From: Porites lobata
Taxonomy: Eukaryota; Cnidaria; Anthozoa; Scleractinia; Poritidae
Reading direction: 5' to 3'
Assembly (NCBI GenBank): GCA_942486035.1
Contig: CALNXK010000099.1
Location: forward strand, 1,805,001-1,869,000
DNA length: 64,000 bases
Below the pieces are notes generated by a model, which had not been told where the DNA came from, did no database searches, and was given only the letters and a program-made list of their open reading frames with translations. Made by a program: the position numbers and the translations under genes. Position 1 is the first letter of the stretch. Every line of letters begins with the position of its first letter. Below are positions 35,713-47,151 of the stretch, in pieces.

Positions 35713-37320
35713 ATTCTTTCAAGGAGATAACAGGGAAAAAAATTTCCTTCACTGAAAACAGTAAAACATATGACGTGACCGCGCTGAGGTATGGAATTTC
35801 TCTTCCAGTGTTGAAAAAGCGCGAACGAGTGAAATATTGTTTCAACTCGGGAAGACAGATTTCGTATTAAAAATTATTCTTCAAAAGTCAAATGGTCGGC
35901 CCCTTAGACTTTTGAAAGGAAGTGGGTATTGTCTTTGTATTCACATTTTGTTTGTACGAAATTTCTATCACGAATGACTTAATTTTTGTTGAAGGCAAGA
36001 ATATTAACTGCCGGGTCTAAAGTACAGGTCACATTCCACAAGTCAAAATTAGAATTCTCTGTTCCATCGACAAATTAACAAACCACACAGATTGCCCTCA
36101 ATGAAAACGGTAAAAAAAACCGGGGCTAGACATTTTTATTTCATTTTATTTTATTATTATTTTTATTTTTTTATCACGGTGACCTGTATTCTGTCCTGTG
36201 GAAAAGTGACCAGAATTTTAGACCTATCTCGACTTTCACTGAGACGACCTCTTCCTTTTCGGATTTTTCCCTTAACATTACGGAGCTTTTGATTCTGAGA
36301 CGAGATTAACTACAACGAAGAGGTGTGTTTGTCGTTATTTTCTTCAAAACAAAATACAATAATCACTCGGTTCGGTTTTTGTGATATCCTAAATAATCAA
36401 GTTCTCGGTAAGTGTTATTAGCCCCGGCCTTCGGTTCGGCTGATAAACCTTTACCGCTACTTTGAATATTCCAGACATCACAAAAACCTCATCCGATAAT
36501 TGATAAAAGATGAATGCGTAAGTTTTTAATGGTTTGAATTGTAAAAATTTGTAGCAAAGACATAAAAAGAAGGGTCACCTTGGCAGCCAAAAAATTATGG
36601 ATAGAAAAATACCCAGAATGATAGTAGAAAATCATAGCATGGGCTGATTAAAGGTGCTCTTTGTCTATATCATTGATTTAATTTGTATGCTCGAATTTGT
36701 AGTTAATTGCTGATATTATATGTTACTCACAGACAGTTGGAATACGAATTGCTGAGTCTTGGATTAGATTTCTGTTGAAATTGAACTTATCGATGTGCCA
36801 CATTATTTTTATGTAGAAGATGAAAATTTGAATAAACGACAAATCAGTCAGGTACGAGTGTGGGAACGGAAAAATTTATTACCGTTTACGTGATTTTTTA
36901 AATACCGACGCTTTATAGTTATAGACAAAAATTAAACTCAATAAAAAAGGCAAAGCCGTGCATGTAGCTTGGGCAAAATCCTTCACCGATTATTAACAAT
37001 TTTTTTACTGCCATTTGTTGTTTGTAGAAGTTTTAAAAATAAAGTCTCATAGATGAACTCAGATAAACGTATCATTAATGATGTGGGTAGCATGGGAGGA
37101 TTAAAAACGACAAAATCATCATTATCTTGGGAGGTTCTCAAAAAAGTCAAGGAAGAAAAGGAAGACTCTTTCAGACGGCGCGAACAATCATCGTTGACAA
37201 ATGATCGCCAACGGCTCCCTGCTCTGCAAGTGGCATTTATCACTACAATCGCAAAAAACCCCAATATCGATGACTTTAATGGGGTAGAAAAACGGTTTTA
37301 AATATTGATACCAAAGGCAT
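35713..37320. other. Intergenic, no gene recognised
   Basis: AT-rich sequence with short frames only. An 82-codon frame at 37053-37301 (Lys/Glu-rich) has no splice context or domain that I recognise and is probably chance. Confidence 0.35.
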
Positions 37321-37324
37321 TTGT

Positions 37325-38700
37325 ACATGGTATAACAAGTCTTACACAAGTCTTTAAAGAATACCCTAAGCGATTCACAAGCCTTTCTTACACAAACCGC
37401 CAGTAATGAGTCTTATACAAGTCTTCGGTAAAAATCTCAAATAAGCCTTCTGTAGCAAGCCTTGTGTAAAGACTTGTACACAAGACTTCTGTAAGCCTTC
37501 TTCGGCGTTTTGTAAGACTCTTACACAAGCCCTCTGTAAATAAGTATCTTACACAAGCCTTGTGTAAGCTTTCTTACGCGTTCGGTAAGTGTCTTACACA
37601 AGGCTTGTGTAAGCCTTCTTCGCGTTCTGTAAGTATCTTACACAAGCCTTGTGTAAGCCTTCTTCGCGTTCTGTAAGTATCTTACACAAGGCTTGTGTAA
37701 GCCTTCTTCGCGTTCTGTAAGTATCTTACACAAGCCTTGTGTAAGCCTTCTTCGCGTTCTGTAAGTACCTTACACAAGCCTTGTGTAAGCCTTCTTCGCG
37801 TTCTGTAAGTATCTTACACAAGCCTTGTGTAAGCCTTCTTCGCGTTCTGTAAGTATCTTACACAAGGCTTGTGTAAGCCTTCTTCGCGTTCTGTAAGTAT
37901 CTTACACAAGCCTTGTGTAAGCCTTCTTCGCGTTCTGTAAGTATCTTACACAAGCCTTGTGTAAGCCTTCTTCGCGTTCTGTAAGTACCTTACACAAGCC
38001 TTGTGTAAGCCTTCTTCGCGTTCTGTAAGTATCTTACACAAGGCTTGTGTAAGCCTTCTTCGCGTTCTGTAAGTATCTTACACAAGGCTTGTGTAAGCCT
38101 TCTTCGCGTTCTGTAAGTATCTTACACAAGCCTTGTGTAAGCCTTCTTCGCGTTCTGTAAGTATCTTACACAAGGCTTGTGTAAGCCTTCTTATGCGTTC
38201 TGTAAGTATCTTACACAAGCCTTGTGTAAGGACTCTTACACAAGCCTTCTATAAGTATTTTACACAAGCCTTGTGTAAGCAACCTTACACAAGCCTTGTG
38301 TAAGCAACCTAACACAAGCCTTGTGTAAGGACTCTCACGCGTTCTGTAAGATACTTACACAAGCCTTCTGTAAGTATCTTACACAAGCCTTGTGTAGGGT
38401 CTCTTACACAAGGCTTGTGTAAGAGTCGTTACACAAGACTTGTGTAAGATACTTACAAAAGGCTTGTGTAAGAGTCCTTACACAAGGCTTGTGTAAGGAC
38501 TCTTTATACAAGCCTTATCATGGTTAGATACTTACACAAGCCTTGTATAAAGAGTCTTACACAAGCCTTCTGTGAGCCTTCTTACGCGTTCTGTAAGTAT
38601 CTTACAAAAGGCTTGTGCAAGCTCTCTTACACGTTCTGTAAGAACTCTTACACAAGCCTTCCGTAATTATCTTAGGAAAGCCTTCTCTAAGTCATACACA
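37325..38700. repeat. Palindrome-based tandem array, 44-bp unit
   Basis: The core (about 37555-38230) repeats a 44-bp unit: GTAAGTATCTTACACAAG, a C or G, CTTGTGTAAG, then CCTTCTTCGCGTTCT. Each unit holds a 21-bp palindrome made of CTTACACAAG, one central base, and its exact complement CTTGTGTAAG. Flanks to 37325 and 38700 hold degenerate units, some with rearranged spacing. About 15 regular units are present. Confidence 0.95.
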
Positions 38701-38914
38701 AAAGACAACAAAAACTGTTTACATAATTTTTAAGTGTTAAAGAAGGCGTTCGTAAGAAGGACTTTTAGTAATGAGCTATATTAATTAAATTGCGCTATTT
38801 AGTGACACAGCAACTAAAATAGGCTAATTTTAGTGCAATGGAATATATAAGGTCTTGTATATTATATTCTGTTACTGTTTTTATATAAGGTTCTGTGCTC
38901 AGCTGCTAAGATTG

Positions 38915-39091
38915 ATCCGATATAACAAACCTCTCTCTCCATATATATATAACGAAGTCCTCAATATAGCGAACGATTTTCTTTACCCCAGAAATAGTAA
39001 AGTATATGGAAAAGAACCTCGATATAACGAAACTAACAGTTATAGCGAACAAATTTTCCCTTGGCCTTCGTCATACCGAGGTTCCACTGTA
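38915..39091. mobile_element. Probable mariner-type MITE
   Basis: Words such as ATATAACGAA and ATAGCGAAC recur, and the right end reads GAGGTTCCACTGTA, the complement of the TACAGTGGAACC termini of elements at 60000-60263. The left end is unclear. Confidence 0.4.
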
Positions 39092-39147
39092 CTAGATAAT
39101 AAAAATTGCGAGTACCAGACAGTTTTCTGTTTTATTTTGTTTGGCAG

Positions 39148-39482
39148 GACTCGCGCTTCATTGCCACAAGTGCATGTCAACAAGATCATGGAGTAACTGC
39201 GATTTCAATAGCAGCGAGATGCTCTGTCCATCCGGTACAGACAGCTGTGTCAAGCTTTATTTTGGTGGAAGAGTGGCAGACACGTATGTGGAAGGATTTT
39301 TTAAAGAATGTGGCAGTAAATTACTTTGCAACGAATATCTGTGTAAGGTTTTGGTGAAAGATGGAGCTACCATCGACGATTGTGAAGTGAATTGCTGCGA
39401 TGATGGCTTATGCAATGGAACCCAAGCACCAATGGTCAGCGTCCTCTTGCTGTTGGCATGCGCTCTGGTGGCTTGGTGTTAA
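39148..39482 (+). CDS. Last exon of a Ly6/uPAR-domain, GPI-anchored protein
   Basis: After the acceptor TTTGGCAG the frame (phase 1) encodes LALHCHKC and then a cysteine-rich three-finger pattern. Twelve Cys are present, ending in the family signature NCCDDGLCN. A hydrophobic tail, MVSVLLLLACALVAWC, runs to the stop, a typical GPI-attachment signal. Ly6/uPAR proteins are cell-surface or secreted modulators of receptors and cell contacts. The signal-peptide exon must lie upstream; I could not place it in 35.7-39.1 kb. One short exon before this one would give a mature protein of about 90 residues with a single domain. Confidence 0.75.
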
Positions 39483-39689
39483 TATACCTTGGTTTCTGGG
39501 CTCCAAAATGAGGAGCCCCCCACCCACGCCAGCGCCTGTCCCATCCCGGGACAGCTTCTCTTTGTTTGGACATATGCTTATGCTATCCTGATGTCCTTCT
39601 TTTTCAGAACACGTATTTTTCTTTCAAGTACCTTTGTTTTCGGACACGTAAAATATAATAGAGGGTTAGTACTTTCCCTAGTTCTTCAA

Positions 39690-40025
39690 ATTCCCTGACC
39701 TTTTCTAGTTTTCCATGACCTTACATTTAGCTGTCACTTTCGAAAATTTCAAAACGTCACTTGTTTTAGCATATTTTTTGACCTTACACAGTTCAACAGA
39801 AACAAACTCTGGTATACACCAAAATGCCTGTCGTTCGTGCTGTTTAATTACTCCTCTTTATCTTACATTACCCTTGCTTTGTCATCTGCAGTAACTAATC
39901 TACCGAACAAAACTTTAATTTTCCATGACTTTCAAGGACCGAAAATGAAATTCCATGACTTTCCAGGCCTTGAAAACGAAATTCTTAAATTCCATGACTT
40001 TCCAGACTTTGTTTTTCATGACCTG
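39690..40025. repeat. Repeated TTCCATGACTTTCCA words
   Basis: TTCCATGAC followed by TTTCCAGG-like sequence recurs at least four times (near 39710, 39921, 39951 and 39991), with CATGACCT ends. It looks like the remains of a DNA-transposon MITE; the borders are not visible. Confidence 0.4.
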
Positions 40026-40239
40026 TACGAACAATGTAACAGGTTATGATTTTCTGAAGTTTGGAACGAACACAAACCCGTTCTTTGTCACGGAACACAA
40101 TCCCCTTGAAAGTGTTGTGGGAATTCTGTAAATTCCCTGCGCCCAAGAAATCCACTCATAAAAAGACACTTGTGTTTTGCGAGCGTTCAGGCTACTGATT
40201 CATAGCCTGTGCTGCTGTAAAGTGCTGCTGGCGGCGTAG

Positions 40240-40530
40240 CCGCAAGGGATTTCAAATCAACTTTTCCCATTCCTCTCGCGGTCTAAACAAAAACAACAAA
40301 AGCACCCGTGGAGTGAGGCAGTAGCGTGCAATAAACATGAATAAACCCCAGGGTATCGGAGCCAAGGTCCTTTGGCCAAAGTCCCGACAATTCTTCATAA
40401 ACAAACAAACAAAGCAAAGCAAACAAAGATTAGAGATTTTTAATTCGAGGTATTTTTCTGTACATAAGAAAAGAAATAAAAGTAACAAGGCTAGTACGAA
40501 CTCGGCATTCCTCACAACAATATGGAGCTT
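40240..40530. repeat. Dispersed repeat, copy 1
   Basis: This stretch (from GGGATTTCAAATC through AACAAACAAACAAA to GGCATTCCTCACA) matches 57800-58115 with about 75-80% identity, including a CAAA microsatellite in the same place. In both copies the sequence is followed at once by another inverted-repeat element. Confidence 0.6.
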
Positions 40531-40654
40531 AAGCAACAACGACGGTTTGCGAACGTGACTTTCCGCAACAAAATTCTGACGGATCAGGTTCAATGTCCGA
40601 GTCACAGCAGGACCAGAAATTTGTGACGTCATTAGTGCAAAGCGCTATTCCGTT

Positions 40655-40758
40655 AGCCCCGAATACAGCCGTTTCTCCTTGCTCCTCGCCACTTGAGACG
40701 TTTAGAACGTCCCAAGCAGCCAAGAGGAACAAGGAGAAACTGCTGTATTCACAGGCTA
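40655..40758. mobile_element. AGCCTG-type MITE upstream of the TRIM-NHL gene
   Basis: AGCCCCGAATACAGCCGTTT at the left and the complement of AAACTGCTGTATTCACAGGC at the right form inverted repeats continuing through TCTCCTTG-TCCTC. The middle has a second small palindrome (GACGTTTAGAACGTC). It lies about 220 bp before the start codon of the RING-NHL gene. Confidence 0.6.
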
Positions 40759-40979
40759 CTATCCTGTCTGCGCCTGGGAAGTTCACCCCAAACTATTTGA
40801 GCCAACAAAATCAGCGGGAGGAAGTTGTTGTTTTTAGGTCGTGGTCTTCTGTTTCCGCAGTACGTGCGTCAATTTTTTTCGTTAAACGGTAATCAATCAT
40901 TGTTTTTTACTCAATCAAGTTATTCAAAGTGACTACTTCAAATCGAAGCCAAGGAAAGAAGGAGACGATCCTTTTAAAG

Positions 40980-42653
40980 ATGGCCACTGCCTCTCGTTTA
41001 TCCTCCAATGTGGACGCTAGTCTTACTCGAGTTTTCACCGAAGAACTTTCGTGTCCGATCTGTCTGGAGGAACTGATAGAACCTAAATGTCTTCCAGTTT
41101 GTGCTCACAACGTCTGCAAGGCTTGTTTAGACAATATGGCTCGTAAAAATAGTGAAATAATCCGTTGTCCGACTTGTCGACAGATTTCCCGTATCCCTCC
41201 CGGAGGGATAAGTTCTCTGCCGACGAACAATGTGCTCATTAAATTTATAGAGGTCACACCTGGTCGAAAAGAGCGTCTCAAGATTCAGAAATCACTGGAT
41301 CACAGCAAACCCGTGGTGGAAGAAATGCGTAAAAGGCTCACCATTCTAGATAGCGCTTTGGAGAGTTTAGATGATAATTGGAAAAAGACACTGGAAGAGG
41401 TGCGCTTCACAAGCAATACCCTGATAGAAATAATAAGAAGCCAGGAAAGCAAATATTTGCAGGAATTGGAAGAGTTTTACAGCAAGAAACAGAAGTCCCT
41501 TCAGAATCAGAGACAAACCTTGTCTACTCTGACGGCAAATGCATCATCGTGCGTTCAGGCAGCAGACGAAGTCCTTGAAAAATCAGACCCACAAGAGCTA
41601 AAAGATATGGAGGAAGTACTGACACAACAACTCAAAGAGATTAAACTGATGAATTTTGAAGATATCAATGAGATGAGAAGTAAATGTGATGAAAAGCTGG
41701 AGTTTTATCCAAACCATGATTTTCAGCTTAACCTGGAAAAATATTGTATTGGTCAACTCAAATCGGAAATAACGCAGAGAAGTCCCAGCAATTTGGGATT
41801 CTCCACAGATACTGCTGACATTAACTCAATGGGGCGGGTCATTAAGAAAATTGGACACAAGGGAACAAGGAAAGGTAATTTCAAGAACCCTGGGGGCATA
41901 GCATCAAATGAGAAAGGAGAAATTGCTGTCACTGATTACTTCAACAATCGCGTTGAAGTTTTCAATGAGAATGGGAAGTTTTTATTTAAATTTGGCAAAA
42001 AAGGACATGACGAAGGGCAACTTTTGGGTCCAACAGGAATAGCATACACGAGAAACAACAAAATCATTGTCTTGGACAGCAAGAATTACAGAGTACAAAT
42101 CTTTGACAATACTGGCCGCTTCCTCATGAGTTTTGGCAAAAAAGGATCAAATGAGGGCGAACTGGGACAGGCGGAGGGTATTTCAGTCGATGACAATGAT
42201 AATATTATTGTCACTGATACTGAAAACAACCGAGTGCAAATCTTTCTGCTGGATGGTACATTTGTACGTCAATTTGGTGCGCATGGCCCAGAGGGGTTTG
42301 ACAGACCCTTAGGAGCTGTACACCACAAAGGTGAATTTTACATTTCTGACAAGGGAAACAACTGCGTGAAAGTATTTGATAACAATGGAATTTATGTGCG
42401 GCAGTTTGGAAGAGTAGGAAATGCCACTAGTGAATTTAGATGTCCCAGGGGAATTACTGTTGATAAGACAAATGATCGCATTTTGGTGTGTGATAGTGAA
42501 AATCACTGTGTACATGTTTATAAGCTAGATGGTACGTATGTCACAAAATTTGAAACAAAAAAGACTCCAGTTGGAATTGACCTCCTTAAAGGAAGGCAGG
42601 TAATTGTATCGTCATACTACGGTCATTGCTTTCAAATTCTGTCATATTCATGA
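40980..42653 (+). CDS. RING-coiled-coil-NHL protein (TRIM-NHL-like, no B-box)
   Basis: A single uninterrupted exon of 557 codons. The ATG at 40980 is in good context (AAAGATGG). Residues 25-66 form a C3HC4 RING: C25, C28, C41, H43, C46, C49, C63, C66. Residues ~110-240 are Lys/Glu-rich and predicted coiled coil, with no B-box cysteine/histidine cluster and no clear filamin domain. Residues ~285-557 hold six NHL repeats, recognisable by the spaced motifs VTDYFNNRVEVF, VLDSKNYRVQIF, VTDTENNRVQIF, ISDKGNNCVKVF and VCDSENHCVHVY, each preceded by a FGKKG-type turn. The NHL propeller should bind RNA or protein, and the RING should act as an E3 ubiquitin ligase, as in TRIM2/3/32/71. Lineage-specific RING-NHL genes are numerous in cnidarians. 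The lack of introns hints at retroposition, but no poly(A) tract or flanking repeats are evident. Confidence 0.9.
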   Translation: MATASRLSSNVDASLTRVFTEELSCPICLEELIEPKCLPVCAHNVCKACLDNMARKNSEIIRCPTCRQISRIPPGGISSLPTNNVLIKFIEVTPGRKERLKIQKSLDHSKPVVEEMRKRLTILDSALESLDDNWKKTLEEVRFTSNTLIEIIRSQESKYLQELEEFYSKKQKSLQNQRQTLSTLTANASSCVQAADEVLEKSDPQELKDMEEVLTQQLKEIKLMNFEDINEMRSKCDEKLEFYPNHDFQLNLEKYCIGQLKSEITQRSPSNLGFSTDTADINSMGRVIKKIGHKGTRKGNFKNPGGIASNEKGEIAVTDYFNNRVEVFNENGKFLFKFGKKGHDEGQLLGPTGIAYTRNNKIIVLDSKNYRVQIFDNTGRFLMSFGKKGSNEGELGQAEGISVDDNDNIIVTDTENNRVQIFLLDGTFVRQFGAHGPEGFDRPLGAVHHKGEFYISDKGNNCVKVFDNNGIYVRQFGRVGNATSEFRCPRGITVDKTNDRILVCDSENHCVHVYKLDGTYVTKFETKKTPVGIDLLKGRQVIVSSYYGHCFQILSYS

Positions 42654-43541
42654 TAGCAACGTTAATTTTAATACTTGTTAGTTCGGCTCAGGCATCTTCC
42701 TTTGTCACATAACTTACAAGGACATGTAATACCCGGGTAGTGTAACACAATATCTGAAGAAAATGGCAAAGGGATGCTCAGGTTGTCAGGGTTGAGTCCC
42801 CATTTGTGGGGGGAATACTCCCTATACTGGCCTACACAGGGGGGCTATGCCCAAATTACTACCTACAGTGTAAAAGCAATTTTCCATTGTTTTTATATTC
42901 TGTTAAAAGGCCAGTTATCAAGGTTTTTGTATAGTTTTGCACTTTGACTTTTTTTCAAAAAAAAGAGGGGAAGGTTAAATGCATGTAGTTCAGTTTTTCA
43001 AAACCTATAAATTAAAGTGTTTTCAAATTCATGCAACTTTGTTTTAGATTTTTTTGTGGTTTTATAAAAAAATATTAAACAGTATAAAACTTTAACTGAG
43101 CACGAGCAAGGGTAGTGATGAGATCACATCTCTCACTGATGTAGCCTGGCTTCAACTCCTGAAAGCTACTCCATAGGTGAGTTGAGTTTGTTGTTAGTTC
43201 TTGCCCTTGCTTTGCGAGATTGTTATCTGGGTTTAAGTCCCATGCATTACGGGGGTTGGGTGGGGAGAGAGGAGAGGGATTACCATGTAGGGGCTATGTG
43301 TCACCCAGTGGGGTATACTTTGGCCTCTCTGACTCTGAAAGAGCCAACATTTCGCAACAACGCCACTGGTTTCCCCATGAAGTAACATCTGAGAAACGAG
43401 TGCACAAATTCCATACTAATGATGCAAAACTAACCAGATCTGGGAAGTGCTTCTGACTGTTTGAAGCAAATTTTCCGCTAATCAGAAGCACTACCCATAT
43501 CTGTGTAGTGTTGCGTCATCAACATAGAATTTCTGCACTTA
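42654..43541. other. 3' flank of the TRIM-NHL gene, no further gene
   Basis: AT-rich sequence, then (43140-43330) a GC-richer stretch with GGTTTAAGTCCCATGCAT- and GGGTTGAGTCCCCATTTG-like words reminiscent of a decayed tRNA-related repeat. No coding region recognised. Confidence 0.3.
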
Positions 43542-43931
43542 CCGTATTTATTCGAATAAGCGCCCAACCTTGAATTAGCGCCCACCTCGAATAAGCGCCT
43601 ATCCTAAAAGCAGAAAAAGTTAATAAGCGCCCACCCCACCCCACCCCTTTTCCCCTCACACCTCCCAAAAATTGAATAAGTACTAATAAGAGACTTCCCC
43701 AAAGACGGAGTTTTCTTCAGAGTATTTTACAGAAACCTTGCTTTGTTACATCTTCGCGTTTTGTTTTTACCATTTATTGTTTTGTTGCAAAATAAACATA
43801 CTACACTTGCTGAAAATGTTGAAAATTTAATAAGCACCCAGCCTCAAATAAGCGCCCACCTCGAATAAGCGCCCACTCTCAAGGTCCAAAAATTTAATAA
43901 GCGCCCAGGGCGGTTAATCAAATAAATACGG
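43542..43931. mobile_element. TA-flanked MITE full of GAATAAGCGCC, copy A
   Basis: The left end CCGTATTTATTCGAATAAGC and right end complement (GATTTATTTGCCATA-type, ending AATAAATACGG) are inverted repeats, with TA outside both (43540-43541, 43932-43933). Inside, GAATAAGCGCCCAC occurs several times near both ends. A second copy lies at 52655-53083 with about 85% identity. Confidence 0.75.
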
Positions 43932-43933
43932 TA

Positions 43934-44579
43934 TTTCTTAGATATCATTTCATGGACAAACCAGTCTGCTGGCGTCGCAAAGTGTTGGCTGTTTTGTCAG
44001 GATATGAAACAGATGGGTGATGGGCCTGCGTCCCTGATGCATAAAAATCCTCAAAGACACAAAATAATACTCAGCATGCTTCCCGTAGGATGCAAGGATT
44101 GATCGATCTGAACATGTACGTGTAAAGTAGGAATATCCTGTTTGTGTAATTTCTGTGGCAGTTATTGTGGCTGTTGTTTCACTATGCATATTTCTTTTAG
44201 CCTTTGTTGTGCTTTAACATAGAAAGACTATATTTAATTTCAGTATACTGTAATACAGAGTTTAAGAGTCTGTCTTCAGATTAACAATCTGGTTACACAA
44301 AGGCCCAAACATTTTAAATTTTGGACTCTTTTTTTTTTACTGGAACTCATGATTTTTCACAAGATGAGTCCCAGAACTCACCATACCTATTTGTAACAAA
44401 ATCACTTATATCCCTGGAAGAGTGGTATATTTAATACCTCTGTTAGAATCTGGAGTAGTTTAAACATTATGCAAATTCTGCTCCACAGTTGTTGTAATGA
44501 TGATATTGATTACCCAAATGCATTATAAATTAGGTTAAAACATGATATTGGCAAAGAAAAAACAAGTGTGTGACAATTA
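43934..44579. other. Intergenic, nothing recognised
   Basis: AT-rich sequence without domain-bearing frames or inverted repeats that I can see. Confidence 0.35.
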
Positions 44580-44980
44580 GATTGGGAAATGTGGATTTAG
44601 ATTTTAAAATCTGGATTTCGGGTTTGCAAATGAACGTGAAATTCGAAAATGGATTTCATCGCTGAGATATCTGTTTTTGGATTTCCTTTTTACCATTCAT
44701 TTAGGAAATCCGAAAAAGAATTTGAAAAACTGTCCTTAAAATATGTACAGCAGTCTTGCATGCAGAAGCATAATAAGCAAAAGGAAGACCGCTATTCACT
44801 AGAAGAGTTTTGCAATTGCTTTTTTCAGATTTCACCATCGAACAGTAAAAAGGAAATCCATTAAATCCTGATTTGGATTTCTTAATTGAAATCGACTGAG
44901 GTGAAATCCGTTCTTGGATTCGCATTTGATTGCAAAATCCAAAATCCGGATTTCAAAATCTAAATCTGGATTTCCCAATC
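44580..44980. mobile_element. 401-bp MITE with long GATTGGGAAAT inverted repeats
   Basis: The left end GATTGGGAAATGTGGATTTA and the complement of the right end TAAATCTGGATTTCCCAATC pair over some 80 bases. GGATTTNNNAAATC-type words recur inside. Two open frames in it are accidental. Confidence 0.7.
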
Positions 44981-45412
44981 AAATGCAACCAATGTGTACA
45001 TATTTTTTGTTTGTCTGGAAAAGGGTTCCACTGTTACATCCCCCTTCCCCCTGGGTTGAACATTTAACATATGTTTCTTGTCTCTTTTCAGAATTAAACA
45101 ACATTCCCAAATTCAATTTCGATCAGGAGTCACTTGCTACATGGCATCTAAATCATTATTATTTTCTTTTATTTATAGGTTTCTCTGTTATTTTAATAAA
45201 CCCTCTACCCTAATCTTCACATCCAGCAATGAAGCCAACATGGTGGCTTGGAACAGGAATTTTTTGGGGTTTAATATCGAGAAAACTTAAATTATGGGAA
45301 ATAAGAACAATAAGCCTTAAGGACTATTGTCATTGATGACATACCCCAGACATCTTATTTCATCAAATTATTCGTTCATAAAGTAAAATTTTTTATTCTT
45401 TACACAGCTGAA

Positions 45413-45491
45413 TTTTTATGCTTGCTTGTTCAAATAATTATTTTTAGTAAAATAATAAATATAATTAAATTTGAACAAGCAGGCATAAAAA
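45413..45491. repeat. Short hairpin repeat
   Basis: TTTTTATGCTTGCTTGTTCA and the near-complement TGAACAAGCAGGCATAAAAA flank a 28-base AT-rich loop. One G/C mismatch in the arms. Probably a tiny MITE. Confidence 0.65.
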
Positions 45492-45663
45492 TATACTTAC
45501 TTAAATAAGGTACATGTCATTTTATTGGTTTACTTAATGGAAATTCTACAGTAAATGCACAAATGTTAGTTTCCTCCCTAAAAACATGTAATATTTTTCC
45601 TGAATAATTTAACCTTACATACCTACATCATTGTACTTGCCAGTACTATATAACAACTATTGT

Positions 45664-45895
45664 TATGTAGCTGAAAATTTTTTCCCAGCAGCACATGCTC
45701 TCATTGGTTACTTCGAGGTCACATGACATCTAACAATGAAACTGTTTCCCACCAAAATCACTGAATAGGAGACATTGCAAAATCTATGACAGTAGAGGGT
45801 AAAAGTGCACTGTTACCCTGCGCAAATGTTGACTGACGAGTGCTGTTACAGAGGGGTTTAATGAATTTCCAGCTTCAAAATTTCCAGCTACATAA
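45664..45895. mobile_element. Probable MITE (TTATGTAGCTGAAAATTTTT ends)
   Basis: TTATGTAGCTGAAAATTTTT at the left is mirrored by AAAATTTCCAGCTACATAAC at 45877. A similar interior with AGCACATGCTCTCATTGG- and GAAACTGTTTCCC-like words occurs at 47635-47720, so a diverged second copy probably lies there. Confidence 0.5.
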
Positions 45896-45899
45896 CAAA

Positions 45900-47151
45900 T
45901 CACTTAAAGACTGGTGTTCTCGTTAATCTCAATGTTTCCCTCAGTGATTCTTGGGAAATGAAATTGACTGTTTCCCAATGGACGAGTCATTAAGTTTTAA
46001 AAAATTATCCCTTCTTCTTGACTTTATCAAAAACATCTTTGAAAAAAATCATTGGACAGTCATAATGAAAAACTCTCATGTCCAGATTGATGACCTATAA
46101 TCAAAGCAGACTGTCCGACCATCCCAGTCTCGTCAGGATTCTCCTGCTTTTCCTTGAAAATCACCAATCCTGACCAATATGCAATTGTGCTAGGAAAAAT
46201 TTTGACATCTGTTCTGATATTTTTAAATGAATTCTTGTGACTATAAATACAGAACATCTAACAGAGTATATACTTAACTGAAAGAAATAACCAGAAAACT
46301 GCACTAAAAAAAAAATGCACGAAATATAAAATAAAATCGAGTAGTTGTAACATGGTAATTAATTACTTTTGAAAATATGCATAAACATGACAATAGATTT
46401 CAGGGAACATTTTCAACAGAAATTGTCTTCTAGCAGACAAAACACTAGAGCATCAAGATTTTAATCCTAGCAGTGTGCACCTTCGGTGCTAGCGCGTTTC
46501 GTCGGTGGTTATATCTAGATTAATACCCTGATTTTACATACTCAAAAGGTTGGAAAGTCTGTCAAGGAAAAACACACTTTCTTTGATCTTTATTGTTTCA
46601 TTTTAACCTGCAGTCTAGTGGTCCTTCTTCCCTTTTTTTTGGAGGTGAGGGGAAAAGGACTTTCCCCCTTTCTCTGTCTGCTGACTCCAAAAGATTGCAG
46701 GTTAGTTTCATTTCTAATCTGACCTCTAAATTTACACATGCCAAGCCTCCAAAAAATTGTTTTGTTCTGTATTATACAGAGCTCACAGCAGTATATAAGT
46801 TATTCCAAGAAAGCTGGAGACAACATGTCAGCAAATTCAAACATGTCGAAAACTTTGTGGAGTCAACAGTATTAGGTAACCCTCATCTAATAATTTCAAA
46901 TCTTGCAGTTTTGCCAGAGGGTTTTCTCTGAAGCATAGGAAATTTCATCACATTTTTGTTGACATAATATTCCCATGCTGCTTATTGTTGCAGGCCTCAA
47001 AAATGTGCCATAATTTTGAGCTTGCCTTGCAGTTGTTAAGCATTCGGTCAGGGTATACAGTTGGCAAACGACACAATGCAAAATCGAATTTAATTGGTGC
47101 CTTGAGCATATATACAGTCTGAAGGTTAATAGCGGTATGTTAAATGTGCAG
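45900..47151. other. Intergenic 3' flank of the kelch gene, no further gene
   Basis: No domain-bearing frame. The 112-codon frame at 46593-46931 has no splice sites or composition that would support it. Confidence 0.35.

Noticed and set aside
37053..37301. Lys/Glu-rich 82-codon frame
   Set aside because: No domain, no supporting signals, overlapped by an equally long antisense frame.
37325..38700. Regular palindromic repeats resembling a CRISPR array
   Set aside because: The spacers are identical from unit to unit, so this is a simple tandem repeat, and the context is eukaryotic.
46593..46931. 112-codon plus-strand frame
   Set aside because: No recognisable domain or splice context; composition like neighbouring non-coding DNA.
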